A stretch of DNA of 64,000 nucleotides. Origin: Agromyces protaetiae (GTDB taxonomy: Bacteria; Actinomycetota; Actinomycetes; Actinomycetales; Microbacteriaceae). The notes under the pieces are model-generated. The model ran no database searches and was not told the origin of the DNA. It was given only the letters and a program-made list of their open reading frames with translations. The position numbers were made by a program, and so were the translations under genes. The stretch covers positions 992,001 to 1,056,000 of the forward strand of contig NZ_CP133018.1 in NCBI RefSeq assembly GCF_030866785.1. Reading direction: 5' to 3'. Below are positions 16,432 to 26,162 of the stretch, piece by piece (positions within the stretch are counted from its first letter, which is position 1; each line of letters opens with the position of its first letter).

Positions 16432-16478
16432 CGTCAGCACGTGGACGGCCCGGTACCTGCCTCGGGCACGTGCTGACG
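16432..16478 (+). promoter_or_regulatory. Long inverted repeat in the cspA 5' leader
   Basis: cgtcagcacgtg (16432-16443) and cacgtgctgacg (16467-16478) are perfect 12-bp complements around a 23-nt loop. The repeat ends 24 nt before the cspA start codon. A smaller repeat, CCAAT-N6-ATTGG (16375-16390), lies upstream. The leader of cspA-type genes is often temperature- or stability-controlling; that role here is inferred. Confidence 0.6.
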
Positions 16479-16502
16479 ACACACGGCAATTGGGAGCAAC
16501 GC

Positions 16503-16706
16503 ATGGCGAACGGGACCGTGAAGTGGTTCAACGCTGAAAAGGGATACGGGTTCATCACCGTCGATGACGGCGGCCAGGACGTGTTCGTCCATTACTCCGC
16601 CATCGACATGGCGGGCTACAAGGTGCTCGAGGAGGGCCAGCAGGTCGTCTTCGAGGTCGGCACCGGTTCGAAGGGCCCGCAGGCCGAGGCGGTTCGCCCC
16701 GCCTGA
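16503..16706 (+). CDS. cspA: Cold-shock protein CspA family
   Basis: The 67-aa single cold-shock domain is complete: [20 protein letters not shown] carries RNP1 (KGYGFITV) and DVFVHYSAI carries RNP2. It binds single-stranded RNA/DNA in the cytoplasm. ATG 16503 follows ttgggagcaacgc. It has a structured leader upstream and a strong hairpin terminator directly downstream, so it is a monocistronic unit. Confidence 0.95.
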   Translation: MANGTVKWFNAEKGYGFITVDDGGQDVFVHYSAIDMAGYKVLEEGQQVVFEVGTGSKGPQAEAVRPA

Positions 16707-16721
16707 TCCCCGGCTTACGAC

Positions 16722-16751
16722 ACGCGCCGCCCGCCTCGACGGGCGGCGCGT
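16722..16751 (+). terminator. Strong 12-bp hairpin after cspA
   Basis: acgcgccgcccg (16722-16733) pairs perfectly with cgggcggcgcgt (16740-16751) around the loop cctcga. It is 15 nt past the cspA stop. The hairpin is followed by ttcg rather than a long U tract, as is common in high-GC actinobacteria. Confidence 0.75.
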
Positions 16752-16862
16752 TCGTACCCGCGGCGCCGCGGACCGCGTGGAGTCGCCGCGGGTCGCAGCG
16801 CCTCGCGACGCGCCGCAGCGCGTCGCCGCGGGCGGCGGCATCACGATCGTTACGATGGCGGA

Positions 16863-17909
16863 ATGTCTGAGGATCCCGCGCGGAGTCGGAGGCCACTCGC
16901 ACGCGCGGTCGTGAGCGCGGCGCTGCTCCTCGCGCTGGCCGGATGCGCGGCGGGCGAACCCGAGGCGACGGAGCCGCCGGTCATCACCCGCGCCGCTCCC
17001 GCGGCCATGGGGGTGGCGTCGTCGATCGTGTTCGCGCCGCTCCGCGGGACCCTCGCGGATGCGGCAGCACTCGCACACCCCGCGCTCGCCGTGAAGGTCG
17101 ACAACCACGTCGAGGCCAGGCCGCACATCGCGCTCAACCGGGCCGACATCGTCTTCGAGGAGCTCGTCGAGGGCGGCATCACAAGGTATGCGGCCGTCTG
17201 GCATTCGGATGTCCCGGACGAGCTCGGCCCGGTTCGGTCCATCCGACCGATGGACCCCGACATCATCGCGCCGTTCGGCGGCCTCGTCGCGTACTCGGGC
17301 GGCCAGGAGCAGTTCGTGGCCATGATGCAGGACACGCCCGTCGTGAACCTCGTCTTCGACTACGACGACACCGGCCTGTTCTGGCGCGCCGACGACCGGC
17401 CGGGACCGCACGACGTCATCCTCGCCGCCGGAGAGGCGGTGCGCCGCCACGCCGACCTCCCGGCGCCGGCCGTGCAGTTCGCCTACGGCACCCAGGATCC
17501 ACTCGCCCACGTGCCCGGCGCGACGCCGACGAGCCGGATCGACGCGGTGTTCTCGGATGCCAGATATCCGAGTTGGGAGTGGGACGCGGCGAGCTCGACC
17601 TGGCTCCGCTCGCAGGAGGGGGCTCCCGACGTCGAAGCGTCCGGCGACCGGGTGCGCGCCACGAACGTGGTGACCATGCGCGTCGACATCGACTGGAGTC
17701 TCGGGGAGGTGCCGCGCACCGTCCTCGTCGGCGAGGGCGAGGTCTGGGTCTCCGCAGCCGGGCGAACCGCGCACGGCCGGTGGGCGAAGCCCGCTCGCGA
17801 GTCGCCGATCGCACTCACCGCCGACGATGGCGCGCCGCTCCGGCTCGCGCCGGGAACCACCTGGGTCGAGCTCGTCCCGCTCGACGGATCGGTCACCTTC
17901 ACCCCCTGA
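16863..17909 (+). CDS. DUF3048 (YerB-like) lipoprotein
   Basis: The 348-aa exported lipoprotein has a basic start, hydrophobic core and lipobox LALAGC (Cys about 28). The DUF3048 N-terminal domain (about 72-205) contains [52 protein letters not shown] and [10 protein letters not shown]. The C-terminal DUF3048 domain (about 225-345) includes [12 protein letters not shown] and ends in a beta-rich segment. YerB of Bacillus is a lipoprotein of unclear role, with a structure suggesting cell-wall or spore-coat association. Function here is unknown. Confidence 0.88.
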   Translation: MSEDPARSRRPLARAVVSAALLLALAGCAAGEPEATEPPVITRAAPAAMGVASSIVFAPLRGTLADAAALAHPALAVKVDNHVEARPHIALNRADIVFEELVEGGITRYAAVWHSDVPDELGPVRSIRPMDPDIIAPFGGLVAYSGGQEQFVAMMQDTPVVNLVFDYDDTGLFWRADDRPGPHDVILAAGEAVRRHADLPAPAVQFAYGTQDPLAHVPGATPTSRIDAVFSDARYPSWEWDAASSTWLRSQEGAPDVEASGDRVRATNVVTMRVDIDWSLGEVPRTVLVGEGEVWVSAAGRTAHGRWAKPARESPIALTADDGAPLRLAPGTTWVELVPLDGSVTFTP

Positions 17910-19709
<1,800 letters not shown>

Positions 19710-19749
19710 GTCCACACGCGTCGCACTGCGCCGCACACGAACACGAACG

Positions 19750-19777
19750 AAGGGCGTCCCCGCGAGGGGGCGCCCTT
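19750..19777 (+). terminator. groEL terminator hairpin with GCGA tetraloop
   Basis: aagggcgtcccc (19750-19761) and gggggcgccctt (19766-19777) form a 12-bp stem with one G-T wobble and the GNRA-type loop gcga, 41 nt after the groEL stop. No U tract follows. Confidence 0.75.
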
Positions 19778-19844
19778 CGGCGTGTCGCCGGGCTCCGCAG
19801 CGAGCGAGTGGCGTGCTCGGCCACGGGTGCGGCCCGGCGGCGAC

Positions 19845-19882
19845 GCGGCGGTCCGGCGGGCGGCGGTCCGGCGGGCGGCGGT
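19845..19882 (+). repeat. 15-bp GC-rich tandem repeat, 2.5 copies
   Basis: Unit gcggcggtccggcgg occurs at 19845-19859 and 19860-19874, followed by a partial copy to 19882. It lies in the non-coding gap between groEL and the lipoprotein gene. Probably a replication-slippage product; no function is evident. Confidence 0.6.
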
Positions 19883-19958
19883 AGATCGCGCGCCCGCGTG
19901 ATGCGATCGTTGCGAGCCGTGCGTCGGGCTGGCTGCCGGCGGCGCGTATTCTGACCGC

Positions 19959-21176
19959 ATGACGCGCTCACGCCCCCGCGCAACCACCCTCACCGTGAGT
20001 GCGATTGCGATTGCGGTCGCGTTCGGCGTCACGCTCACAGGATGCACGCCGACCGATGCGCCTCCCTCGGCCAGCCCGGCGGTGCCGTCGGCGTCGCCCA
20101 CACCGGAGCCCGTGCTGGATCCGGGCCCGGTGCCCCGCATCGACGCCGACTGTGAACAGCTCGTCGCACTGCCGGCACTCCAGTCCTTCGTCGGCGATGC
20201 GGGAGCGCCGCTCGTGATGCTGCATGAGCCGGAACGACTGACGCCGGATGAGGCCGCAGTGCTCCAGCTCGGCGGACTCGTCTGCGACTGGGCCAGTCAC
20301 ACCGACCCGGTCTCGTCCGTGCCATCGGAGGGTGCGCAGCGGGTCCGGCTTCGGGTGATGCCGGAAGGGCTCGAGCACGCCGCGGAGTACGTGGCGACCT
20401 ATCAGATCGCCGATCCGACGTATGGCGAGCACGTGCAAGGTCCTCGGTGCATCGCGCCGGACGCAGGCCGGTCGAGCGGCTATTGCGAACTGATCGGCGC
20501 GATCGGGCCGACCTGGGTGGAGCTGCAGGTCTCTGGTATCGCTGCGGCCTCGGGATCGACTGATGCGTCGCTCCGCGACGCGTTTCGAGCGAGCATCGCG
20601 GACCGTCTCGTCGCCGAGTTGCAGGCGATGACGGCCCCACGTCCGCGATGGTCGCCCACCGCGGTCGGCCGGGCGGACTCGTGCGAGAACGCGCTGTCGA
20701 CAGAGCAGGTCGCGGCACTCACGGGCTTTCCGGACGTATGGTTCGGAGTGTCGTGGGACGGCCCGCGTCTCGGGCAGTACAGCTACGCGACGGACGAGAC
20801 CGGCGCCAAACGGTGTTCTATCCATCCGATCGCTCAGGCAGATGCGACCTTCGGCGCCGTGTTTCTGCTGCCGGGCGGCAGCTGGGCGTTCGATCGGTAC
20901 CGCGACACCTGGCTCGCATCGGGCGGGATGCCTCAGCCGGTGACCGGCTTGACGCCGGACGAAGCGGTACTGCGATGCGCTGACGAGGCCGCCGAGTGCC
21001 GCCTCGACCTCAGCCTCGAGGGCGACTGGGTGGCCATCGTCTTCCCGCCCGTCCCCGACGAGTCCGTGTCAGACGAGTCCGTGTCGTCGGTGTCGGAGCT
21101 CGACCTCGCCGCCGCGCGAGCCTCGATCGTGCCGCTCGCGGAGGCGCTGGTCGCGAATCTCGGAGCGCCTGCGTAG
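19959..21176 (+). CDS. Lipoprotein of unknown function (two Cys-containing modules)
   Basis: The 405-aa product has a lipoprotein signal (VAFGVTLTGC, Cys about 29) and a Pro/Ser/Ala linker to about residue 58. Two related modules seem to follow. The first has DADCEQLVALPALQSFVGD with later cysteines in LVCDW, PRCIAP and GYCEL. The second has RADSCENALSTEQVAALTGF with later cysteines in KRCSIHP, VLRCAD and AECRL. Both begin Asp-x-C-E/N-x-L, so an internal duplication is likely. Near the end VSDESVSSVSE is a short repeat. I recognise no named domain. It is anchored outside the membrane. Confidence 0.7.
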   Translation: MTRSRPRATTLTVSAIAIAVAFGVTLTGCTPTDAPPSASPAVPSASPTPEPVLDPGPVPRIDADCEQLVALPALQSFVGDAGAPLVMLHEPERLTPDEAAVLQLGGLVCDWASHTDPVSSVPSEGAQRVRLRVMPEGLEHAAEYVATYQIADPTYGEHVQGPRCIAPDAGRSSGYCELIGAIGPTWVELQVSGIAAASGSTDASLRDAFRASIADRLVAELQAMTAPRPRWSPTAVGRADSCENALSTEQVAALTGFPDVWFGVSWDGPRLGQYSYATDETGAKRCSIHPIAQADATFGAVFLLPGGSWAFDRYRDTWLASGGMPQPVTGLTPDEAVLRCADEAAECRLDLSLEGDWVAIVFPPVPDESVSDESVSSVSELDLAAARASIVPLAEALVANLGAPA

Positions 21177-21202
21177 CGCACCAGCTCACGCTCGCCCGGT
21201 CG

Positions 21203-21493
21203 CTAGTGGGCGAAGAGCCGAGCATTGGCGTGCTCGACCTCGAGATACTGCGCCGCCGAGACGCTGAGCGCCTGGTTCAGACTCTCGAGTGACTGTTCGA
21301 CCTGGAGCTGGGTCGCCCGCCACTGCGCAGCGGCCGTTTGGAATGCGGTCGAGGCCTGGCCCGACCACGACGATTGCAGCCCGGTGAGCTGGGCCATGAG
21401 ACCGCCGACGTCGGCGCGGATACGCTCCATCGTGGCGCGGGCGCCCTGCGTGGCGGACTGCAGCTGCTCGCTGTCGACCTGATAGCTCGTCAT
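21203..21493 (-). CDS. WXG100 (ESAT-6/CFP-10) family protein
   Basis: The 96-aa all-helical product starts MTSYQVDSEQLQSATQGARA. It has the central turn LQSSWSGQASTAFQTAAAQW carrying the WxG motif, and ends in a second long helix. Such proteins are exported by the type VII (ESX/Yuk) system as helical hairpin dimers. No EccC/EssC ATPase or partner WXG100 gene is in the window, so this copy is an orphan here. ATG 21493 follows aaggatccgtg. The upstream 220 nt contain no gene. Confidence 0.85.
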   Translation of the reverse strand: MTSYQVDSEQLQSATQGARATMERIRADVGGLMAQLTGLQSSWSGQASTAFQTAAAQWRATQLQVEQSLESLNQALSVSAAQYLEVEHANARLFAH

Positions 21494-21714
21494 CACGGAT
21501 CCTTTCGATTGGTGCCTCGACCGTAGGCCGCGACGCGGCCCTGCGCGGCGGCTCACCGCCGGATCTGGAAAGGTGTGACCGACCAGCACCTGTGCAGGAC
21601 CCGTCGCGTCGCACCGCGCCACCGCTTCTCTCCGAGGCCGCGAGAGCGCGACAACGGCTGCGAGCCAGGCCGAGCCGGCACTCGCCGGCGGTCGCCGACG
21701 CCGATCAGGCCGGC

Positions 21715-23493
21715 TCAGGCCTCGGTGACGCGTTGCGGTGCGGCCGCCGACCCGGCAAGGGGAAGCGACACGCGGAAGGTCGCGCCGCCCCCGGGCGTCT
21801 CGACGACGTCGACCGAGCCGTTGTGCGCGGCGACGATCGAGGAGACGATCGCCAGCCCGAGGCCGGAACCGCCCGTCTCGCGCGTGCGCGACGTGTCCGC
21901 GCGCCAGAAACGTTGGAAGATCTTCTCGCGGATCTGCGGGGGGATGCCCTCGCCATGGTCGACGACCTCGATCCGCGCCCGCTCGGCCTCGTCGTCGACC
22001 GACACCCGGATCTCGATCGGGCTGTCGACCGCGGTGAACCGCACGGCGTTGCCCATGAGGTTGGTGATGATCTGCCGGATCTTGTTCTCTTCGGCGAGCA
22101 CGATCGCGCGGCGCACCGGTTTGGGCGCCGTGATCGGTCCCGTCTCCGTCTCGGGCCCGCGCGCCGAATCCGCGGACGCCGCGACGCCGGCCGCGGTCGC
22201 GGAGCCTGCGGCGGGCCCCGCCGCCGCGGTCTCATCGGCGACCTTCTGCGCCCGCACGCGGCGGCCGCGCAGCCGGGCCAGCGTCGCGCCGGCGAACGAC
22301 GATTTCGGCACGGCGCTGCGAGCGCCCTTCGCCGGGCCCGGCTCGAGCTCGACCTGAAGGATCGGCGCCGTGCCCGTGGCATCCGCCGCGCGCTCCTCGG
22401 GCGCGATGACCGTGACGACCCGGCCCGGGTTCGCCGCCATCGTGTCGAGTGCGGCATCGCGGGCGAGCGGGACGAGGTCGACCTCGGCGAGCACGAGCGG
22501 CTTCGCTTCGTCGAGGCGGGCGAGCGCCAGCAGATCCTCGACCAGGCCGCCCATGCGGATGGCCTCTTTCTCGATGCGATCCATCGCCTGCCCGACCTCT
22601 TCGGGGCTCTGCAGCGCGCCCATGCGGTACAGCTCGGCGTACCCGCGCACGGACACGAGCGGCGTGCGCAGCTCGTGCGACGCATCGCCGACGAAGCGGC
22701 GCATCTGCTCGATGGTGCGCGCCCGGTCGCGGAACGCGCGGTCGATGCGGTTCAGCATCGTGTTGAGCGAACGGTTCAGGCGGCCGACCTCGGTGTTCGG
22801 CGTCGCGCCGCCGAGGCGCTGGCTGAAGTCGCCGTCGGCGATGGCGGCGGCGGTTCGCTCGACCTCGCGCAACGGTGCGAACGTCGTCGTGACCAGCATG
22901 CGGGTGAGCAGCGCCCCGACGACGATCACGCCGAACCCGAAGCCGAGGAAGATCGTGAGGTAGGCGGCGAGCAGCTGCTCGGTGTCCTTGGTCGAGATGG
23001 CGACGAGGATCGGCACGAACGTACCGTGCACGTCGGCGGTCTCCAGCACCGCGATGCCGCGGTACGTCTTCTGGCCGTGCGTGTCCTCGAGCTCGAGGAT
23101 CGCGTAATGGCCGTCATTGATCGCGGCGACGTAGGTCGGTGGCAGCGTCGACGGGATCTTCGGCAGCTCGTCCTTGGACCGATCCTCCCAGTTGTTCCGC
23201 TGGTACTCGCCGTCGGCGTCGTACTGCGCGACGAACACCTCGGTCTGTTCCGAGAAGTCGAGCCGGTCCAGGTTCATGGCACCGCGGCTGGGCGAGTCGA
23301 AGTACTGGCTGACCCCGCTCGCCGCGATCGACTGCAGCTTGTCCTTCATCTGCTGGTCGACGTAGCCGCGCAGCATGGCGGCGGTGCCGATGCCCGACAC
23401 CAGCAGCCCGAGCGTGAGCATGAGCACCGTGACCCCGGTGATCTTGGTGCGCAGGGAGACCCGGCTCCACCGCTCGAAGACTGTCTGATGCAT
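21715..23493 (-). CDS. Sensor histidine kinase of the OmpR-linked class with an unusual catalytic insert
   Basis: The 592-aa kinase has membrane helices at about 20-42 and 177-198, and between them an extracellular sensor of about 135 residues. HAMP follows at about 199-250, then HisKA with FVGDASHELRTPLVSVRGYA (His273). The HATPase part has NKIRQIITNLMGNAVRFT (N box), VVDHGEGIPP (G1), FWRADTSRTRETGGSGLGLAIV (F and G2). Between about residues 365 and 465, where relatives have a short link to the N box, lies an Ala/Pro/Arg-rich insert of about 100 aa. The gene is directly downstream of its response regulator (58-nt gap). The signal is unknown. Confidence 0.92.
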   Translation of the reverse strand: MHQTVFERWSRVSLRTKITGVTVLMLTLGLLVSGIGTAAMLRGYVDQQMKDKLQSIAASGVSQYFDSPSRGAMNLDRLDFSEQTEVFVAQYDADGEYQRNNWEDRSKDELPKIPSTLPPTYVAAINDGHYAILELEDTHGQKTYRGIAVLETADVHGTFVPILVAISTKDTEQLLAAYLTIFLGFGFGVIVVGALLTRMLVTTTFAPLREVERTAAAIADGDFSQRLGGATPNTEVGRLNRSLNTMLNRIDRAFRDRARTIEQMRRFVGDASHELRTPLVSVRGYAELYRMGALQSPEEVGQAMDRIEKEAIRMGGLVEDLLALARLDEAKPLVLAEVDLVPLARDAALDTMAANPGRVVTVIAPEERAADATGTAPILQVELEPGPAKGARSAVPKSSFAGATLARLRGRRVRAQKVADETAAAGPAAGSATAAGVAASADSARGPETETGPITAPKPVRRAIVLAEENKIRQIITNLMGNAVRFTAVDSPIEIRVSVDDEAERARIEVVDHGEGIPPQIREKIFQRFWRADTSRTRETGGSGLGLAIVSSIVAAHNGSVDVVETPGGGATFRVSLPLAGSAAAPQRVTEA

Positions 23494-23551
23494 GGCGCGG
23501 CGAGTCTACGGAGCGAGCCTGGGGCGCCGCTGTGCCAGACACCCCATGCGT

Positions 23552-24244
23552 TCAGGCCTTGGACGACTTCAGCATGTACCCGAAGCCGCGCTTGGTCTGG
23601 ATGAGCGGCTCGGCTGAGTGCTGGTCGAGCTTCCGGCGCAGGTACGAGATGTAGCTCTCGACGATGCCGGCGTCGCCGTTGAAGTCGTACTCCCACACGT
23701 GGTCGAGGATCTGCGCCTTCGACAGCACCCGGTTCGGGTTCAGCATCAGGTAGCGCAGCAGCTTGAACTCGGTGGGGGAGAGCTCGACGGGGATGTCGCC
23801 GACGAGCACCTCGTGCGTGTCCTGGTCCATCGTCAGCTCGCCGGTGCGGATCACGGCATCCTCTTCGGCGTGCATCGTCCGGCGCAGGATCGCCTTGATG
23901 CGGGCGACGATCTCGTCGAGGCTGAACGGCTTGGTCACGTAGTCGTCGCCGCCGACGGTGAGGCCGGTGATCTTGTCCTCGGTGTCGTCTTTCGCGGTGA
24001 GGAAGAGGATCGGCGCGGTGTACCCGGCCGAGCGCAGGCGCTTGGTGACGCTGAACCCGTTCATGTCGGGCAGCATGACGTCGAGGATGATGAGGTCGGG
24101 CTCCTCCTCGAGCACGGCCGAGATCGTCTGCGCGCCGTTGCCGACCGCGCGGACGGCGAAGCCGGCGAATCGCAGGCTCGTCGTGAGCAGGTCGCGGATG
24201 TTGGGTTCGTCGTCGACGATGAGAATGCGAGGTCCGTCGCTCAT
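23552..24244 (-). CDS. OmpR/PhoB family response regulator
   Basis: The 230-aa regulator has a receiver domain (acidic pair DD 11-12, phospho-acceptor Asp55 in LIILDVMLPDMNG, Thr83 region FLTAKDD, Lys105 in VTKPF). It also has a winged-helix output domain: VELSPTEFKLLRYLMLNPNR, LDHVWEYDFNGDAGIVESYI and LIQTKRGFGYML. ATG 24244 is preceded by gcaggagaatggcaac, a strong ribosome site; the open frame upstream is antisense to folP2. Together with the following kinase it forms a two-component pair most like mycobacterial TcrXA/MprA-type systems. Targets are unknown. Confidence 0.93.
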   Translation of the reverse strand: MSDGPRILIVDDEPNIRDLLTTSLRFAGFAVRAVGNGAQTISAVLEEEPDLIILDVMLPDMNGFSVTKRLRSAGYTAPILFLTAKDDTEDKITGLTVGGDDYVTKPFSLDEIVARIKAILRRTMHAEEDAVIRTGELTMDQDTHEVLVGDIPVELSPTEFKLLRYLMLNPNRVLSKAQILDHVWEYDFNGDAGIVESYISYLRRKLDQHSAEPLIQTKRGFGYMLKSSKA

Positions 24245-24355
24245 GTTGCCATTCTCCTGCGGGTGAGCTGAATCTTTCCTGAACGTTCTTCGAGTGCGGT
24301 CCATGCGGCGCGCCGCGAGGTGGGCGTTGCGGATGCCTCGTGCAAGACTCGGCAC

Positions 24356-25240
24356 ATGCGCGCACACGATCCGACGGGCCGGAACGGCGTGCGCATCGGT
24401 CCACGCGAGTTCGACTTCGCCCGGCAGATCGCCGTGATGGCGATCGTCAATCGCACGCCCGACTCGTTCTACGATCAGGGCCGCACCGACGCGCTCGACC
24501 TTGCGGTCGCGGCCGCCGAGGAGGCGATCGTCGAGGGCGCCGACTGGATCGACATCGGCGGTGCGAAGTTCGCGCCGGGGCCGGCCGTGCCGGTCCAGGA
24601 CGAGATCGACCGGGTCGTGCCGGTCGTCGAAGCGCTCAGGGGTGCCGGCGTCGTGCTCTCGGTCGACACCTTCCAGCCCGGGGTCGCCCGGGCCGCGCTC
24701 GCTGCGGGCGCGCACGTGATCAACGACACGACCGGCATCCACGACCCGGCGATGGCCGACGTCGTCGCCGAAGCCGGCGCGGCGATCGTCATCACGCACA
24801 GCAAAGCCGCGCCACGGACCGCCTATCCGTCGCCGACGTATGACGACGTGGTCGACGAGGTCGTCGCATTCCTCCGCGATCGGATCGCGCTCGCCGAGGC
24901 GAGGGGCGTGGCATCCGACCGCATCATCGTCGATCCGGGACACGACCTGAACAAGCACACCCTCGACTCGCTCGAGCTCACGCGTCGCCTCGACGAGGTC
25001 GTCGCCCTCGGACACCCCACGCTCGTGGCGCTCTCGAACAAGGACTTCGTGGGGGAGAGTCTGGGTCGCCGTGACCGGCACCAGCGCGTCGAAGGGTCGA
25101 TCGCGGCCGCGGTGTACGCGGTCACGCGAGGTGCGCGCATCGTGCGCGTGCACAATGTCCGCGAGACGGTCGACGCCATGCGCATGATCGAGGCGATCGA
25201 GGGTTGGCGCGAGCCGGCGTACCTCGAGCACAACCGATGA
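24356..25240 (+). CDS. folP2: Dihydropteroate synthase homologue, FolP2 type
   Basis: The 294-aa TIM-barrel protein has the pterin-binding signatures QIAVMAIVNRTPDSFYDQGR (about 23-42), ADWIDIGGAKFAPGPA (about 62-77) and VLSVDTFQPGVARAAL. Late motifs are RIIVDPGHDLNKHT and GARIVRVHNVRETVDAM. The variants NRTPDSFYD and IGGAKFAPG, instead of NVTPDSFSDGG and IGGESTRPG, match mycobacterial FolP2, which lacks clear dihydropteroate synthase activity. A folate role is therefore doubtful. ATG 24356 is used. Its stop overlaps ATG 25237 of the next frame, showing close coupling to the RibD-like gene. Confidence 0.85.
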   Translation: MRAHDPTGRNGVRIGPREFDFARQIAVMAIVNRTPDSFYDQGRTDALDLAVAAAEEAIVEGADWIDIGGAKFAPGPAVPVQDEIDRVVPVVEALRGAGVVLSVDTFQPGVARAALAAGAHVINDTTGIHDPAMADVVAEAGAAIVITHSKAAPRTAYPSPTYDDVVDEVVAFLRDRIALAEARGVASDRIIVDPGHDLNKHTLDSLELTRRLDEVVALGHPTLVALSNKDFVGESLGRRDRHQRVEGSIAAAVYAVTRGARIVRVHNVRETVDAMRMIEAIEGWREPAYLEHNR

Positions 25241-25254
25241 TGGAAGGGCGCAGC

Positions 25255-25971
25255 ATGACCGTAATCCCGGACCGTGAGACGCTGCTCGACGCGTACGCAC
25301 TCCCCGATCGGGGCACGCCCCGCGTGCGCATGAACTTCATCATGAGCCTGGACGGGGCCGTCACGGTCGATGGGACGAGCGGCGGGCTCGGCGATGCGAG
25401 CGACCGCGCCGCCATGCAGGCGATCCGCACGCTCGCCGACGTCATCGTCGTCGGCGCGGGCACGATTCGCGTCGAGGGGTACGGCGGCGTGCGAGTGAGC
25501 GAGACGGATGCCTCGTGGCGCGAGTCGCGCGGATGGCCGGCGCAGCCCCGACTGGCGATCGTGTCGAACCGGCTCGAGCTCGACCCGGGGCATCCGGTGT
25601 TCGCGGAGGCCGTGACGCGCCCGATCGTGGTGACCCATGCCGGCGCCCCTGAGCGGGAGCGCACCGCGCTCGCCGACGTCGCCGACGTGCTCGTCAGCGG
25701 CGAGACGGCCGTCGATGTCGACGCCATGCTCGACCGGCTCGCGCGCGAGGGCCTGCGGCAGGTGCTCTGTGAGGGCGGTCCGTCGCTCTTCGGCGCGCTG
25801 CTCGAGGCGGGGCTGGTCGACGAGCTCTGCCTGAGTCTCAGTCCGACGCTCGTCGGCGGCGACGCCGGTCGCATCGTGCGTGGCGCGAGTGAGGCGGCGC
25901 GCCGGATGCGGCTTGTGCACGCGATGCCCACAGGTGATCTCGTGCTGCTGCGCTATGCGCGCGCGAGCTGA
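25255..25971 (+). CDS. RibD C-terminal-type pyrimidine reductase family protein
   Basis: The 238-aa dihydrofolate-reductase-fold protein has RVRMNFIMSLDGAVTVDGTS (about 22-41), LADVIVVGAGTIRVEGYGG (NADPH site, about 61-79), RQVLCEGGPSLFGALLEAGL and VDELCLSLSPTLVGG. These are the RibD reductase-domain landmarks; no deaminase domain is attached. ATG 25255 is preferred because ggaaggg lies 6 nt upstream, though ATG 25237 and 25240 overlap the folP2 stop. The stand-alone form could reduce a pterin- or flavin-pathway intermediate, and coupling to folP2 suggests related pteridine chemistry. The substrate is unproven. Confidence 0.85.
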   Translation: MTVIPDRETLLDAYALPDRGTPRVRMNFIMSLDGAVTVDGTSGGLGDASDRAAMQAIRTLADVIVVGAGTIRVEGYGGVRVSETDASWRESRGWPAQPRLAIVSNRLELDPGHPVFAEAVTRPIVVTHAGAPERERTALADVADVLVSGETAVDVDAMLDRLAREGLRQVLCEGGPSLFGALLEAGLVDELCLSLSPTLVGGDAGRIVRGASEAARRMRLVHAMPTGDLVLLRYARAS

Positions 25972-25994
25972 ACGCCCGACGTTGTGTACCCCCC

Positions 25995-26072
25995 CGGAAC
26001 CCGATCGGTGCGGCGGCTTCCGCCGCGTCCGCAGCCGCCGGTTCCGAGGGCGGTGGGTCGTTGCCCACCCGC
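25995..26072. terminator. Three nested/adjacent hairpins between convergent genes
   Basis: CGGAACC (25995-26001) pairs with GGTTCCG (26040-26046). Inside it GCGGCGG (26010-26016) pairs with CCGCCGC (26020-26026) across a 3-nt loop. Next to it gcggtggg (26050-26057) pairs with cccacccgc (26064-26072) with one bulge. The block separates two converging genes and may act as a bidirectional terminator or be a repetitive extragenic element. Confidence 0.55.
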
Positions 26073-26162
26073 CCGTACGACCCCGATAGCGGCGGGAGCT
26101 TTCCGGACTGCGGCACTATGCCTATCCCGGAGTACGGGCCGTGGTGCTGATGCGGTGAGACG

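Noticed and set aside
23552-25300. 582-codon version of the response regulator
   Set aside because: The first 350 codons are antisense to folP2. The receiver domain starts at ATG 24244 with a strong ribosome site.
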